Shown here piece after piece: positions 37,172 through 47,303 of a stretch of DNA of 64,000 nt. A program made the position numbers and the translations under genes. Source of the stretch: an uncultured Salinisphaerales bacterium. GTDB taxonomy: Bacteria > Pseudomonadota > Gammaproteobacteria > Nevskiales > CAJXLF01. Each line of letters begins with the position of its first letter. Position 1 is the first letter of the stretch. Where the stretch lies: positions 62,001-126,000 of the forward strand of contig CAJXLF010000005.1 in NCBI GenBank assembly GCA_913055805.1, in the 5' to 3' direction. A model generated the notes under the pieces. The model saw nothing but the letters and a program-made list of their open reading frames with translations, did no database searches and was not told the DNA's origin.

Positions 37172-38674
37172 CGGGTTGCCCACCTTCGTGTAGGGCGTGC
37201 GTTCACCTTTGCGTTCCCTCTGGATTTCACGCTGGATTCTTTCGGGAACTTCCTTCTGCAGATTGTTAAGGGCCTGCTGCAGACGCGCTTTGTCCGTCTC
37301 GCTGATTTTTTCGTTACGCAAGCCGGCGTGCAGCTGGTTGAGTGCATCACGATACTCGCCCAGCAGGCGATGATGTTCTGCCATCTGGTAATGAGCTTCA
37401 GCAATACGCTTCAGGTCACGCGCGGCCACTGCCAGGAGCCGATGTACTTCCGGTTCCGAGCTGTTGGCAAGTTCGCTGGCCAGAATGACCTTGCGGGCAG
37501 CTTCCGGCTCACCTGACTGCACCAGCAGGTCGGCGTAAGCCAGAGTAAGTGGCACATAGTGAGGGAAGCGGCGTGTGGCATTTAACATGGTTGTGGTGGC
37601 TGTTTCGACCTCGCCCGTGGCCAGTTGTGCCCTGGCCAGCGCGATTTCGACATTGGGCTGATTAATTTCCCCGCTTAATGCCTGCAGCTGTTTCAGTGCA
37701 TCTTCATAGCGGCCGCTGCGAACCAGCGCCAGACTGTACCCATAGCGCGCCCCGTAGTTTTTCTGGTCATTGATTTCCGGAGTGAAGAAGTTCAGCGCCT
37801 CGCTGGCCTGAGGCGCCGTCAGTACGCGTGTGCGTGCACGCATGAGCTGATAAGGCAGGGGGTCATAGTGCTTGATTTGCTCCGGGGAGTAGTCGCCCGC
37901 GCGGTTCAGGGCTTCACTGATTCGGGTGTTGCTTACCGGGTGACTTTGCAGGATTTCAGGCAGGCCGCTGCCATACAGGCGGGCGCGTTCTTCCATTTGC
38001 TGGAAGAAGCTTGCCATACCTTTGGGGTCGTAGCCGGATTCGGCCAGGGTGCGAATGCCGACGCGGTCAGCCTCCATTTCGTGGGTGCGAGTGAAGTTGA
38101 TCTGCATTTGCTGGGTGGAAGCCAGGCCCAGTGACAGCGCCGCCTGGGCGACGTCCGGATCGGATGCGCCGGCCAGGATGGCAACAACCAATGCTGCAAT
38201 GGTGGCGATGTTGAAGGTGCCGCTGGCTTCAATCTGACGGGCGATATGTCGTTGTGTGACATGCGCGATTTCATGTGAAAAAACGCCTGCCAGTTCGTCT
38301 TCTGTTCGACTGGCCAGTATCAGCCCGGCATTGATACCAATGTAACCCCCGGGCAGTGCGAACGCATTGACCTGGCGGTCCCGTACCACAAAGAAGTCGA
38401 AGCCGTCGGCCGAGTAGCCACTATAGGATGCCAGTCGTGTGCCCAGGGCGTGAACGTAATAACGCAGTTCCGTATCTTCCATCAGATAATTGAAGCTGCG
38501 TAACTGACGTACGATATCGCGGCCGATCTCTTCTTCCTCAAGCGGGGAGATGGCGGTGTCCACCGGCTGGCCAATACTGGGTAATTCGTAATCGCTGGCT
38601 GCCTGCAGCGGGATGAATAAACTCTGCAGAATAAATATGATGGTTATGGCCCAGCGGGCAATTCGATGAATCAC
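37160..38674 (-). CDS. bepA: periplasmic M48 metalloprotease with TPR domain (BepA-like)
   Basis: A 504-aa protein with a signal peptide (residues 1-26, ending LQAA). The zinc motif HEIAH has H134, E135 and H138, and a further ligand lies in HEMEADRVG. The C-terminal half is made of TPR helices. BepA acts in outer-membrane protein quality control with the BAM complex and LptD. Length and domain order match the family. Confidence 0.93.
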   Translation of the reverse strand: MIHRIARWAITIIFILQSLFIPLQAASDYELPSIGQPVDTAISPLEEEEIGRDIVRQLRSFNYLMEDTELRYYVHALGTRLASYSGYSADGFDFFVVRDRQVNAFALPGGYIGINAGLILASRTEDELAGVFSHEIAHVTQRHIARQIEASGTFNIATIAALVVAILAGASDPDVAQAALSLGLASTQQMQINFTRTHEMEADRVGIRTLAESGYDPKGMASFFQQMEERARLYGSGLPEILQSHPVSNTRISEALNRAGDYSPEQIKHYDPLPYQLMRARTRVLTAPQASEALNFFTPEINDQKNYGARYGYSLALVRSGRYEDALKQLQALSGEINQPNVEIALARAQLATGEVETATTTMLNATRRFPHYVPLTLAYADLLVQSGEPEAARKVILASELANSSEPEVHRLLAVAARDLKRIAEAHYQMAEHHRLLGEYRDALNQLHAGLRNEKISETDKARLQQALNNLQKEVPERIQREIQRERKGERTPYTKVGNPLFQ

Positions 38675-38815
38675 TGAGACTCCGGGTTCATGCTAGTCTA
38701 GCCAGGTCGGTGGGCTTCTGTTTATAAGGCCGCGATGGCGAACTGATTCAGTTTTCACGGTTCTAATCATACCCGCTTTGGATTGCAGTACAGGGTAAAG
38801 GTTCAGCACTGACTT

Positions 38816-39910
38816 ATGAATGTCATTCTTGACTGGCTCAAACGCTGGTTCTCGGATCCGCAGGCGATCGCCCTGCTCATGGTGCTGGGTGTCGGCCTGG
38901 CGATCATCCTTGTATTTGGTGGATATCTGGCGCCTGTCATAGCCGCCGTTGTGCTGGCTTATCTGCTTGAAGGGCCAGTCGCCAAGCTTGAAAGCTATTC
39001 CGTACCCAGGCGCTGGTCTTCCCTGGGTACATCGTTTGCCCTCATTGTGGGTTTCGTTCTGGTCAGTTTTGCCCTGGTGCCGGTGCTGACACGTCAGGCC
39101 AGCCAGTTCATGGTTGAGATTCCGCAATTACTGGTTCAGGCGCAGGCCTATCTCATGGCTTTGCCGGAACGTTACCCCGCCATGTTTACGCCCGCGCAGA
39201 TCGAGGAAATTCTTGCCCAGGTGCTTGCAGAGATTGGTTCGCTGCGTAAATTCCTGGTTTCCAATTCACTTCTGGTGGGTGTGGGTCTGCTGTACCTGGC
39301 GATTTATCTGGTACTGGTTCCCCTGCTGGTGTTCTTTTTCCTCAAGGACAAGAGCGTTATCAAGCGCTGGTCGCTGCAATATATTCCGCATGGCAACCCG
39401 CTGATCCGGCACGTCTGGGAAGAGGTGGACCGTCAGCTGGCCAATTATGTGCGCGGCAAGTTTGTTGAGATCCTGGTGGTCTGGGGTGTGACCTATGTCG
39501 TCTTCGCCATGCTGGGTCTGAATTACGCCATGTTGCTCTCGGTGCTGGTTGGACTCTCGGTCCTGGTGCCTTACCTGGGCGCGCTGGTGGTAACGTTGCC
39601 CGTTGTTTTCGTGGCTTACGCGCAATGGGGGCTGCAGGCGGATTTCGTTTATGTAGTCGTCGCTTACGGCATTATCCAGGGCCTGGACGGTAATGTTCTT
39701 GTGCCCTTGCTGTTTTCAGAGGCGGTGGATCTGCATCCGGTGGCCATTATTACCGCGGTGCTGTTCTTTGGCGGTTTGTGGGGCTTCTGGGGTGTCTTCT
39801 TTGCCATTCCCCTGGCGACGGTCGTAAACGCGGTATTACGGGCCTGGCCCAGGAATACGGCCAGTGCCGAAACGGCGGCTACAGACTCCGGGACGAGTTC
39901 TCAGAGCTGA
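38816..39910 (+). CDS. perM: AI-2E/PerM family permease
   Basis: A 364-aa integral membrane protein. Hydrophobic helices appear near residues 20-48, 65-90, 155-185 and 215-320, the typical 7-8 helix pattern. The family region GLNYAMLLSVLVGLSVLVPYLG is present. Family members export small molecules or act as Na+/H+ antiporters; the substrate here is unknown. The last 10 bp overlap the convergent PhoH-family gene. Confidence 0.9.
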   Translation: MNVILDWLKRWFSDPQAIALLMVLGVGLAIILVFGGYLAPVIAAVVLAYLLEGPVAKLESYSVPRRWSSLGTSFALIVGFVLVSFALVPVLTRQASQFMVEIPQLLVQAQAYLMALPERYPAMFTPAQIEEILAQVLAEIGSLRKFLVSNSLLVGVGLLYLAIYLVLVPLLVFFFLKDKSVIKRWSLQYIPHGNPLIRHVWEEVDRQLANYVRGKFVEILVVWGVTYVVFAMLGLNYAMLLSVLVGLSVLVPYLGALVVTLPVVFVAYAQWGLQADFVYVVVAYGIIQGLDGNVLVPLLFSEAVDLHPVAIITAVLFFGGLWGFWGVFFAIPLATVVNAVLRAWPRNTASAETAATDSGTSSQS

Positions 39911-41319
39911 TTCGAGGCGTAATCCGCCAGTCTGGAACGTTCACCGCGCGCCAGCGCCACATGTCCCGAATGCGGCCAGCCACGAAAACGGTCGACGACG
40001 TAGGTCAGGCCCGAAGTGGTTTCCGTCAGGTAGGGTGTGTCGATCTGGCTCAGGTTGCCAACGCAGATAATCTTGCTGCCCGGACCGGCGCGCGTAATCA
40101 AGGTTTTCATCTGTTTGGGGGTCAGGTTCTGGGCTTCATCAACGATAATGAAACGATTCAGGAAGGTGCGGCCGCGCATGAAATTCAGCGAGCGGATCTT
40201 GATGCGCTTGGACAGCAGGTCATTGGCCGCCGCCCGCTCCCAGTCACTGCCATCGGTTGTATGGGTCAGCACCTCGAGATTATCCATCAGAGCTCCCATC
40301 CAGGGCGTCATCTTTTCTTCCTCAGTCCCTGGCAGGAAACCGATATCCTCACCCACGGGTACAGTGACACGGGTCATGATGATTTCGCGGTAACGGTGTT
40401 CGTCCAGCGTTTGCGCCAGGCCGGCTGCCAGGGCCAGCAGGGTCTTTCCGGTACCGGCAGCGCCGACCAGGGTCACGAAGTCAATTTCTGGGTCCAGCAG
40501 CAGGTTGAGTGCGAAGTTCTGCTCCTGATTGCGGGCATGCACACCCCAGACTGATTGTTTCTGTTCGCCATAATCACGCGTCAGTTCGAAAACGGCCGAG
40601 CCTTCTTCCTGCCTGCGCACCACCAGCTCCGGCCCGGTACCGTCCGGGAAATACACGAATTGATTGATCAGCCAGTTCTCTGATTCCAGATTGCGGATAC
40701 GGTAGTAAGTGCGGTCGGCTTCCTGCCAGGATTCCATGTCGTCAGCGTGGCGCGACCAGAAGTCTGCATCCACCTGGTTATAGCCGGTGTAGAGCAGGTC
40801 GACATCATCCAGCACCTTGTCATTGGAGTAGTCTTCGGCGTGGATGCCGATGGCCGCAGCCTTGATGCGCAGGTTGATATCTTTTGATACGAGGGTTACC
40901 TGACGCTCCGGGAACTGCGATTTCAGATCCAGGGCCGTGACCAGAATACTGTTGTCCGGCTTGTTGCCTGGCAACAGCTCGGGCAGCGAGGAACTGGCCG
41001 GGTGTGTCTGGAAGAACAAGCGGCCTCCCGAGGTGGCGCTGTCCTCGAGCGAGCTGGAACCGTTTCCTGAATCACGGGTGGATGCCGGCAGGGCGAGACC
41101 ACTTTCGATTTCCGCATGGGTTACATCTTTCATCAGCGTATCGAGGAAGCGGCTGACCTGACGCACATTTCGCGCTGTTTCACTCAGCCCTTTCTTGCCT
41201 GCGTCCAGTTCTTCCAGCACCACCATGGGCAGGAAAATATCGTGTTCCTCAAAGCGGAACAGGGCGGTGGGGTCATGCATCAGGACATTCGTGTCCAGCA
41301 CGAAAATACGTTTTGTCAT
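39901..41319 (-). CDS. PIN domain-PhoH ATPase (PhoH2-like)
   Basis: A 472-aa fusion. The N-terminal PIN nuclease domain (residues 1-150) starts with VLDTNVLMHDP and carries the first acidic residue at D9. The C-terminal PhoH ATPase has the Walker A motif GAAGTGKTLL and the IVDEAQNLTPKQMKTL region. PhoH2 proteins act as ATP-dependent RNA helicase/ribonucleases. It is third in a gcvR–bcp–phoH run on this strand. It is not the phosphate-starvation PhoH alone, because of the added PIN domain. Confidence 0.93.
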   Translation of the reverse strand: MTKRIFVLDTNVLMHDPTALFRFEEHDIFLPMVVLEELDAGKKGLSETARNVRQVSRFLDTLMKDVTHAEIESGLALPASTRDSGNGSSSLEDSATSGGRLFFQTHPASSSLPELLPGNKPDNSILVTALDLKSQFPERQVTLVSKDINLRIKAAAIGIHAEDYSNDKVLDDVDLLYTGYNQVDADFWSRHADDMESWQEADRTYYRIRNLESENWLINQFVYFPDGTGPELVVRRQEEGSAVFELTRDYGEQKQSVWGVHARNQEQNFALNLLLDPEIDFVTLVGAAGTGKTLLALAAGLAQTLDEHRYREIIMTRVTVPVGEDIGFLPGTEEEKMTPWMGALMDNLEVLTHTTDGSDWERAAANDLLSKRIKIRSLNFMRGRTFLNRFIIVDEAQNLTPKQMKTLITRAGPGSKIICVGNLSQIDTPYLTETTSGLTYVVDRFRGWPHSGHVALARGERSRLADYASNQL

Positions 41320-41357
41320 TGGCTAATCTTTGCTGTCTGTGAGTATCGGGCCATACT

Positions 41358-41825
41358 TCAATCAAGCGCCTTGAGCGTTTCCAGTACTTCCTGGGCGTGT
41401 CCCTTGACCTTTACGCTGCGCCACTCATGGCGCAAAACACCTTTCTTGTCGATGAGGAAGGTGCTGCGGTCCACACCCATGTAAACGCGCCCGTAGAGTT
41501 TCTTTTCCTGTATGACGTCAAATTGCCGGCAGAGTTTTTCATCCTTGTCGGAGAGCAGGTCGAACGGAAATTCGTATTTGTTCTTGAAGTTTTCATGCGA
41601 GCGGATACTGTCCCGTGACACGCCCAGAATCTCAGCCCCTGCCTTGCGGAAGCTGTCATACATGTCACGGAAATCCTGTCCCTCCTGCGTGCAGCCCGGC
41701 GTGTTGTCCTTGGGATAGAAGTACAGCACCAGGTGACGGCCGTGAAAACTGGCCAGACTCAATGTCTGGTCTCCGGTGGCGGGCAAAGAGATATCGCCTA
41801 CTTTCTTGCCAATGCTTACTGTCAT
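41358..41825 (-). CDS. bcp: thioredoxin-dependent peroxiredoxin Bcp
   Basis: A 155-aa peroxiredoxin Q. The peroxidatic cysteine is C45 in DNTPGCTQE, and a second cysteine, C99, is a likely resolving residue. It reduces peroxides in the cytoplasm with electrons from thioredoxin. The start at 41825 (MTVSIGKK) is preferred over an upstream in-frame ATG because GAGGATGAA precedes it. It follows gcvR by 20 bp. Confidence 0.95.
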   Translation of the reverse strand: MTVSIGKKVGDISLPATGDQTLSLASFHGRHLVLYFYPKDNTPGCTQEGQDFRDMYDSFRKAGAEILGVSRDSIRSHENFKNKYEFPFDLLSDKDEKLCRQFDVIQEKKLYGRVYMGVDRSTFLIDKKGVLRHEWRSVKVKGHAQEVLETLKALD

Positions 41826-41845
41826 TTCATCCTCATTGCACTCAT

Positions 41846-42403
41846 TCAACTTTTAATGGGGTCGAGTATTCCATCAGCATTCAGTTCATCACAGAGGTCC
41901 ATGAAGGACTCGCGCAGCGCCTGCGGATGCTGGCTGACCGGAATATGCACTACCAGGGAAAGGTTGCACATGGCAGCGCCTGTGTGGGTGGAACGATATT
42001 CCTGGGCGAGCAATTCATTGATACGAATATGCTGGTCGTGGAAAAAGTCGAGCACCTGGGGCAACAGATCGCTTTTGCTGGGCGCAATGACTTCCGCTGC
42101 ATAGGGTCGGTAGTCAGTGTCGGCAGAAGGACGGATTTCGGTGCTTTCGTATTGGATTCTCACGCCCAGTTTATCCGCGAGCGAGGGCAGGGCGGTTTCA
42201 AGTCGGCCGAGCGCGCTCCAGTTGCCACTGATCAGCAGGGAGACCGTGAGACTCTGACCCATGGGCGCCATGCGGCAATCCAGGATGACGCAACCACGCT
42301 CGCTTATGCTGCGGATCATGTCCAGGGCCAGGGTTTGCTGATTTGGTCCGATGGCTACTACAGCCAGGTAACGTTCCCGATTGGATTTGCTTGTCTGGGT
42401 CAT
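41846..42403 (-). CDS. gcvR: glycine cleavage system transcriptional repressor-like protein GcvR
   Basis: A 185-aa protein made of two ACT domains (about residues 10-85 and 100-178). In E. coli GcvR binds GcvA and glycine and represses the glycine cleavage operon. No DNA-binding domain is present, as expected. It heads a gcvR–bcp run divergent from dapA, an arrangement also found in Pseudomonas. No clear ribosome site precedes its ATG. Confidence 0.9.
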   Translation of the reverse strand: MTQTSKSNRERYLAVVAIGPNQQTLALDMIRSISERGCVILDCRMAPMGQSLTVSLLISGNWSALGRLETALPSLADKLGVRIQYESTEIRPSADTDYRPYAAEVIAPSKSDLLPQVLDFFHDQHIRINELLAQEYRSTHTGAAMCNLSLVVHIPVSQHPQALRESFMDLCDELNADGILDPIKS

Positions 42404-42503
42404 TCAAAAATACAGTCGGCAATGAATCCGTCTGGTCGGACTGGCGGCAGAAATTTGATTTGAAAAGCCATACTCAGGAAGCATCCGGTCAATATATGAC
42501 AAA

Positions 42504-42645
42504 ACCGGGAAACCCGGTAAAAGCGACCTATCGTCTGTGATAGAGAGCATACCGCTAATAATGGGCTTGTACATATTTCTGATATGAATTTTATGTTGTG
42601 CAGGCAGGTGCAGGGGCACAACGAATGGATGGGTTGCGTTATACT
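42504..42645 (+). promoter_or_regulatory. gcvR-dapA divergent region: palindrome and possible dapA -10
   Basis: In the 268-bp gap between gcvR and dapA, ACCGGG-AAA-CCCGGT (42504-42518) is a perfect short palindrome. TATACT (42640-42645) is a good -10 candidate 27 bp before the dapA ATG, but its -35 match is poor. Nothing else was recognised in this gap. Confidence 0.4.
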
Positions 42646-42671
42646 TTGCGCCTTTCTGATTGGAGTATCTG

Positions 42672-43547
42672 ATGTTTACCGGAAGCCTGGTGGCCCTGGT
42701 GACGCCGATGTTTGCGGACGGGCGTATCGATTATGACAGCCTGGAGAAGCTCGTCGAGTTTCATGTGCAGGCCGGCACCGACGCTATCGTCAGTGTGGGT
42801 ACAACCGGTGAATCGGCAACGCTTGATTTTGACGAGCATGTTGAAGTCATGCAGCAGACCGTGTCTTTTGTAGCCGGACGCATCCCGGTTATTGCGGGCA
42901 CAGGCGCCAATTCCACCAGTGAAGCGATCAGCCTGACCCGGGCCGCCGCGGACATAGGCGCAGATGCCTGTTTGCTGGTAACGCCTTACTACAACAAGCC
43001 TCCGCAAGAAGGCCTGTATCGTCATTTTCTTGCCATTGCAGAAGCAGTGGATATTCCACAAATCCTATACAACGTGCCGGGGCGAACGGGCTGTGACATG
43101 TTGCCGGCGACGGTGGGGCGGTTGAGTGGCGTGCCCAACATCATCGGTATCAAGGAGGCGACGGGCACGCTCCTGAGGATCCGTGATCTTCTGGCCCAGT
43201 GTCCGGCTGACTTCGCTATTTATACCGGTGATGACGCTACGGCCTGCGAATCAATTCTTCAGGGCTGTAAAGGCGATATCTCGGTGACGGCCAATGTGGC
43301 CCCGCGCCTGATGCATGATATGTGTACGGCTGCCTTGCAGGGCGATGCAGAGAAGGCCAGAGCGCTGGACGAAAAGCTGTCCGGTCTGCACCGTTGCCTG
43401 TTTCTCGAGCCGAATCCCATTCCGGTGAAATGGGCGGTCCATCAGATGGGGATGATGCCTGAGGGTATTCGTCTGCCACTGGTTTCCATGAGCGTGCAAT
43501 ATGAAGATGAACTGCGCGCAGCCATGCTTCAGGCGGGAGTTCAGTAA
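42672..43547 (+). CDS. dapA: 4-hydroxy-tetrahydrodipicolinate synthase
   Basis: A 291-aa aldolase of lysine and diaminopimelate synthesis. The Schiff-base lysine is K161 in IGIKEATG, with Y133 and T44/T45 at the same numbers as in E. coli. The ATG at 42672 is chosen because TGGAG lies six bases upstream and the length fits. A TTG at 42660 would add four residues. The stop overlaps the start of a small lipoprotein gene. Confidence 0.97.
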   Translation: MFTGSLVALVTPMFADGRIDYDSLEKLVEFHVQAGTDAIVSVGTTGESATLDFDEHVEVMQQTVSFVAGRIPVIAGTGANSTSEAISLTRAAADIGADACLLVTPYYNKPPQEGLYRHFLAIAEAVDIPQILYNVPGRTGCDMLPATVGRLSGVPNIIGIKEATGTLLRIRDLLAQCPADFAIYTGDDATACESILQGCKGDISVTANVAPRLMHDMCTAALQGDAEKARALDEKLSGLHRCLFLEPNPIPVKWAVHQMGMMPEGIRLPLVSMSVQYEDELRAAMLQAGVQ

Positions 43548-43816
43548 TGCGAATGATGGTCCTGGTGGCAGGCGCCATGCTGATAGTGGGCTGTTCCGGT
43601 AAAAAATACTGTGAGCGGGAGCAGGTCTATGAGCAGGTCGAGAATAGCCCGGCGCTGCGTGCGCCCGCGGGTCTGAGTGTTCCCGAACCTGATCCCAGTT
43701 ATACGATTCCGGAGGTTTCGGTGAACGCTCGTGCGGCTGCCTTGAATGCCGATCGTCCCTGCCTGGAAATCCCCCCTCGGCTGCGTAGCACAACGACGGT
43801 GGAAGAAGAGGGCTGA
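43547..43816 (+). CDS. BamC N-terminal-like mini-lipoprotein
   Basis: An 89-aa protein whose ATG overlaps the dapA stop. A signal peptide leads to a lipobox with C16 (LIVGC), leaving a 74-residue mature lipoprotein. The text resembles only the unstructured N-terminal part of BamC: SPALRAPAGLSVPEPDPSY lines up with the APLAELHAPAGMILP region of E. coli BamC, and a YTIPEV stretch corresponds to YAIPV. BamC normally follows dapA and continues with two folded domains, which are absent here. In E. coli this N-terminal segment binds BamD, so a stripped-down BAM accessory lipoprotein is inferred. It could also be a degenerate remnant, but the frame is intact. Confidence 0.7.
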   Translation: MRMMVLVAGAMLIVGCSGKKYCEREQVYEQVENSPALRAPAGLSVPEPDPSYTIPEVSVNARAAALNADRPCLEIPPRLRSTTTVEEEG

Positions 43817-43824
43817 GGCAAGGC

Positions 43825-43853
43825 TTAAAAGATTGTCCGCGCTCTGCTAGACT
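43825..43853 (+). promoter_or_regulatory. putative tRNA-Ser promoter
   Basis: TTAAAA (43825-43830) and TAGACT (43848-43853) have a 17-nt spacer. They are followed by a GC-rich discriminator GCGCGCC, typical of growth-rate-controlled stable RNA promoters. The predicted start is about 35 nt before the tRNA. Confidence 0.55.
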
Positions 43854-43896
43854 GCGCGCCCTGCCGGGCCAGACCAGCCGGCGGAAAACAATTCAT

Positions 43897-44225
<329 letters not shown>

Positions 44226-44235
44226 CATGTTCAAT

Positions 44236-44347
<112 letters not shown>

Positions 44348-44369
44348 GCCCTTGTTTACGCGCTGATGA

Positions 44370-44560
44370 GGCATCCATGCCACACAGCTTTACGTCAGCC
44401 GAAAACGTGGTTTCCGGCTTCCTCCGCTTCGCGTTGGTACATCCTTGTACCAATTTCTCCCGGTGACTCGGCTCCTGCCTCGCACCGGAACGGCCATTGA
44501 AAACGTGATTTTCGGGTTCCTGCGATTCGCATTGGAGCGCCTGCGTGCCAGGTCCAGCCT
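44370..44560 (+). repeat. diverged direct repeats with nested palindromes upstream of dnaX
   Basis: GAAAACGTG(G/A)TTT... begins at 44401 and again at 44499, an offset of 98 bp with about 45 similar bases. Each copy is followed at the same place by a dyad: TTGGTACA-TCCT-TGTACCAA (44434-44453) in the first, and TGGAGCG-CCTG-CGTGCCA in the second, partly compensated. A shorter palindrome, GGCAT-CC-ATGCC, lies at 44370-44381. These appear to be REP-like intergenic elements. The rest of 44348-44641 shows nothing recognisable. Confidence 0.6.
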
Positions 44561-44641
44561 CACAGGCGTTGGCAGTGGGGGCCAGCCCCGATATCATGCC
44601 TAGCTTCATACCGAATTTCTCCGCGCCTCGACTGGGAGCTT

Positions 44642-46333
44642 ATGAGCTATTACGCACTGGCACGCAAATGGCGGCCTCGTCAGTTTTCTGAACTGGTGGG
44701 TCAGGAACACGTTGTGCGGGCGCTGCGCCATGCTCTTGAGCAGAACAAGCTTCATCATGCGTTGCTGTTTTCCGGAACCCGTGGGGTAGGCAAGACCACA
44801 TTGGGCAGACTGGTATCCAAGGGCTTGAATTGTGACCAGGGCATTACCGCCGAACCCTGCGGGACCTGCCAGAGCTGCAAGGAAATTGACGAGGGGCGAT
44901 TCGTTGATTTGATTGAAGTGGATGCGGCTTCTCGTACCGGTGTGGACGATACCCGCGAACTGTTGGACAACGTGCAATATGCTCCCGCCCGTGGACGGCG
45001 CAAGGTCTATCTGATCGACGAAGTGCATATGCTGTCCAAGAGTGCTTTCAACGCCTTGCTGAAGACACTTGAGGAACCGCCGGGGCATGTCCAGTTCCTG
45101 CTGGCCACGACTGATCCGCAAAAACTGCCGGTAACCGTTCTCTCGCGTTGTCTGCAGTTTCATCTGAAACGCTTGCCACAGGGAGAAATCCAGCAGCAAT
45201 TGGCCAATATTCTGGAAAAAGAAGCCGTTGAATATGAGCCTGCTGCGCTGAGCCAGCTGGCGCGTGCAGCCGATGGCAGTATGCGCGATGGCCTCAGTTT
45301 GCTCGATCAGTCGATTGCTTTTGGTGGCGGCGGCGTAAAAGCTGCTGAAGTGGCGGAGATGCTCGGCAGTATCGAACGTGCCGAGGTGCTGGCATTGCTG
45401 CGTATGCTCGCTGATGCCGATGCGCGGATTTTGCCGGACTTGCTGGCTTCCCTGGATGAGCAGGCGCCGGATTACGCGCTGGTGCTGGATGAACTGGCTG
45501 CCAGTCTGCAACAACTGGCGCTGTTGCAGGTAGTGCCGGATGCGGCATTGCCGGAGGATTTGCAGCAGTACCAGGATGATTTCATTGCCTTGTCACAGGC
45601 CATGAGCCCGGAAGATGCGCAGCTTTTCTATCAGATTGCCGTCAATGGCAAGCGCGATATGCCTTATGCCCCCAACCCGCGTACGGGCTTTGAGATGTTG
45701 CTGCTGCGAATGCTGGCCTTCAGAGAGGTTCTCGGCGGAACAGGCGCAGCAGCCCGGCATGAACCTCCGGTTGCTCCGGCATCCAGACGTTCCGAAGTGA
45801 CAGCGTCGGCGCATGCGCCAGTCACCTCAACGGCTGGCAGGCAGGCGCCAGAACCGGTCTCTGCGCCTGTAGTGCCCGCCGAGGCGCCGGTGGTCAGTGC
45901 CGAAGTGCCCCGGCCGCCGGAACGGTCTCCGAACGGAGCTAAACTGTCCTCGCTGGACATTGAAAGCTGGCCTGCTTATGTGGCGAACCTGTCACTGGTG
46001 GGTCTGAGTGGTGAACTGGTCAGGCAGTGTGCCTGGGGCAGTTATGTCGACAAGCGCCTGACGCTCAAGCTCGCACCAAGTTTCGAAAATCTGCAGACGG
46101 ATCGTTATCGCAAGCAGGTTGAAGAGGCTTTGCAAACAGAAACGGGCGAGGCACTTTCGCTGAAAATCGAAGTCACCGAGCATGACCTGCCGACTGCCGC
46201 CCAATGTGATGCGCAAGCGCAGGCAGAACGCATGGAGCAGGCCGAGCAGTCCTTGCTTGAAGACCCCAATGTAAGAGCACTACAAGAGCGTTTTGGCGCG
46301 AGTATTCATCCGGGGTCGGTAAAACCCCGTTAA
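44642..46333 (+). CDS. dnaX: DNA polymerase III subunit gamma/tau
   Basis: A 563-aa clamp-loader ATPase. The Walker A motif is GTRGVGKTT, the zinc module contains [10 protein letters not shown], and the sensor region reads [25 protein letters not shown] Pro/Ala-rich linker follows (about 370-430), then the C-terminal tau domain. TGGGAGCTT precedes the ATG. The typical A-AAA-AAG slippery heptamer was not seen, so a short gamma form, if made, would need another mechanism. It is followed closely by ybaB and recR, a common operon. Confidence 0.96.
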   Translation: MSYYALARKWRPRQFSELVGQEHVVRALRHALEQNKLHHALLFSGTRGVGKTTLGRLVSKGLNCDQGITAEPCGTCQSCKEIDEGRFVDLIEVDAASRTGVDDTRELLDNVQYAPARGRRKVYLIDEVHMLSKSAFNALLKTLEEPPGHVQFLLATTDPQKLPVTVLSRCLQFHLKRLPQGEIQQQLANILEKEAVEYEPAALSQLARAADGSMRDGLSLLDQSIAFGGGGVKAAEVAEMLGSIERAEVLALLRMLADADARILPDLLASLDEQAPDYALVLDELAASLQQLALLQVVPDAALPEDLQQYQDDFIALSQAMSPEDAQLFYQIAVNGKRDMPYAPNPRTGFEMLLLRMLAFREVLGGTGAAARHEPPVAPASRRSEVTASAHAPVTSTAGRQAPEPVSAPVVPAEAPVVSAEVPRPPERSPNGAKLSSLDIESWPAYVANLSLVGLSGELVRQCAWGSYVDKRLTLKLAPSFENLQTDRYRKQVEEALQTETGEALSLKIEVTEHDLPTAAQCDAQAQAERMEQAEQSLLEDPNVRALQERFGASIHPGSVKPR

Positions 46334-46355
46334 CCTATCAAGTTTTGAGGAAGTT

Positions 46356-46679
46356 ATGAAAGGAGCACTTGGCAATCTGATGCGTCAGGCCCAGCAGATG
46401 CAGGCGCAAATGCAGAAAATGCAGGAAGAGTTGGCCAATATGGAAGTGGTGGGTGAATCCGGCGCCGGCATGGTCAAGGTCACCATGAATGGCAAACATG
46501 GCGTTAAGGCCGTGGAGATTGATCCCGGCGTACTGGAAGAAGACAAGGAGTTTCTGGAAGATCTGCTGGCTGCAGCAGTCAACGATGCCGTGCAGCGTGT
46601 GCAACGTGCGACCGAGGAGAAAACCCAGGAACTGACCGGTGGCCTGAATTTGCCTCCGGGTTTCAAGATGCCGATGTAA
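46356..46679 (+). CDS. ybaB: YbaB/EbfC family nucleoid-associated protein
   Basis: A 107-aa DNA-binding dimer. The N-terminal helix is rich in Met and Gln ([17 protein letters not shown]), followed by [18 protein letters not shown]. It lies between dnaX and recR as in most gammaproteobacteria, with 22 bp and 14 bp spacers. TTGAGGAAGTT precedes the ATG. Confidence 0.96.
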   Translation: MKGALGNLMRQAQQMQAQMQKMQEELANMEVVGESGAGMVKVTMNGKHGVKAVEIDPGVLEEDKEFLEDLLAAAVNDAVQRVQRATEEKTQELTGGLNLPPGFKMPM

Positions 46680-46693
46680 CGGGTATTCGCTCT

Positions 46694-47290
46694 ATGCGTT
46701 ATTCACCTGTCCTGCAGGAGCTTATCGATGCCCTGCGTTGCCTGCCCGGCGTAGGCCCCAAGTCTGCCCAGCGTATGGCGTTCCAGCTGCTAGAGCGCAA
46801 TCGTACCGGTGCACTGACTTTGTCGTCGGCGCTCAGTACGGCAGTGGAAAGCATCCAGCACTGCAGTGTCTGCCGTATGTTTACAGAGCAGGATGTTTGC
46901 GAAATCTGTCAGGACGCGACGCGTGATGACAGCCTCCTGTGCATTGTTGAAGGTCCGGCTGACGTGCTGGCGGTGGAGCAGTCTACCCATTATCAGGGGC
47001 GTTACTTTGTACTCATGGGTCATCTTTCGCCGATAGATGGCGTGGGTCCCGATGAACTGGGCCTGGATGTGTTGGAAAAACGCATCGACGCGGGCGGGGT
47101 TCAGGAATTGATTCTGGCTACCAACTCAACGGTTGAAGGTGAGGCGACGGCGCATTTTCTGGCCGAACTGGCGCGTGCGCGTGGCGTCTCGGTCAGCCGT
47201 ATTGCACATGGAGTGCCGGTAGGCGGTGAACTGGAATACGTAGATGGAGGCACCCTGGCGCATGCCTTCAATGGCCGCCAGGTAATCTGA
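46694..47290 (+). CDS. recR: recombination mediator protein RecR
   Basis: A 198-aa protein. It has a helix-hairpin-helix start ([17 protein letters not shown]), a four-cysteine zinc finger (CSVCRMF...CEIC) and a Toprim domain ([13 protein letters not shown]). With RecO it loads RecA onto SSB-coated DNA. It ends 14 bp before the convergent rsgA stop. Confidence 0.97.
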   Translation: MRYSPVLQELIDALRCLPGVGPKSAQRMAFQLLERNRTGALTLSSALSTAVESIQHCSVCRMFTEQDVCEICQDATRDDSLLCIVEGPADVLAVEQSTHYQGRYFVLMGHLSPIDGVGPDELGLDVLEKRIDAGGVQELILATNSTVEGEATAHFLAELARARGVSVSRIAHGVPVGGELEYVDGGTLAHAFNGRQVI

Positions 47291-47303
47291 GCAAGCGGCC
47301 GGA

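Noticed and set aside
45210-45225. Programmed frameshift site in dnaX
   Set aside because: The GGAAAAAG run has only five A and lies far too early in the gene to yield a gamma-sized product.
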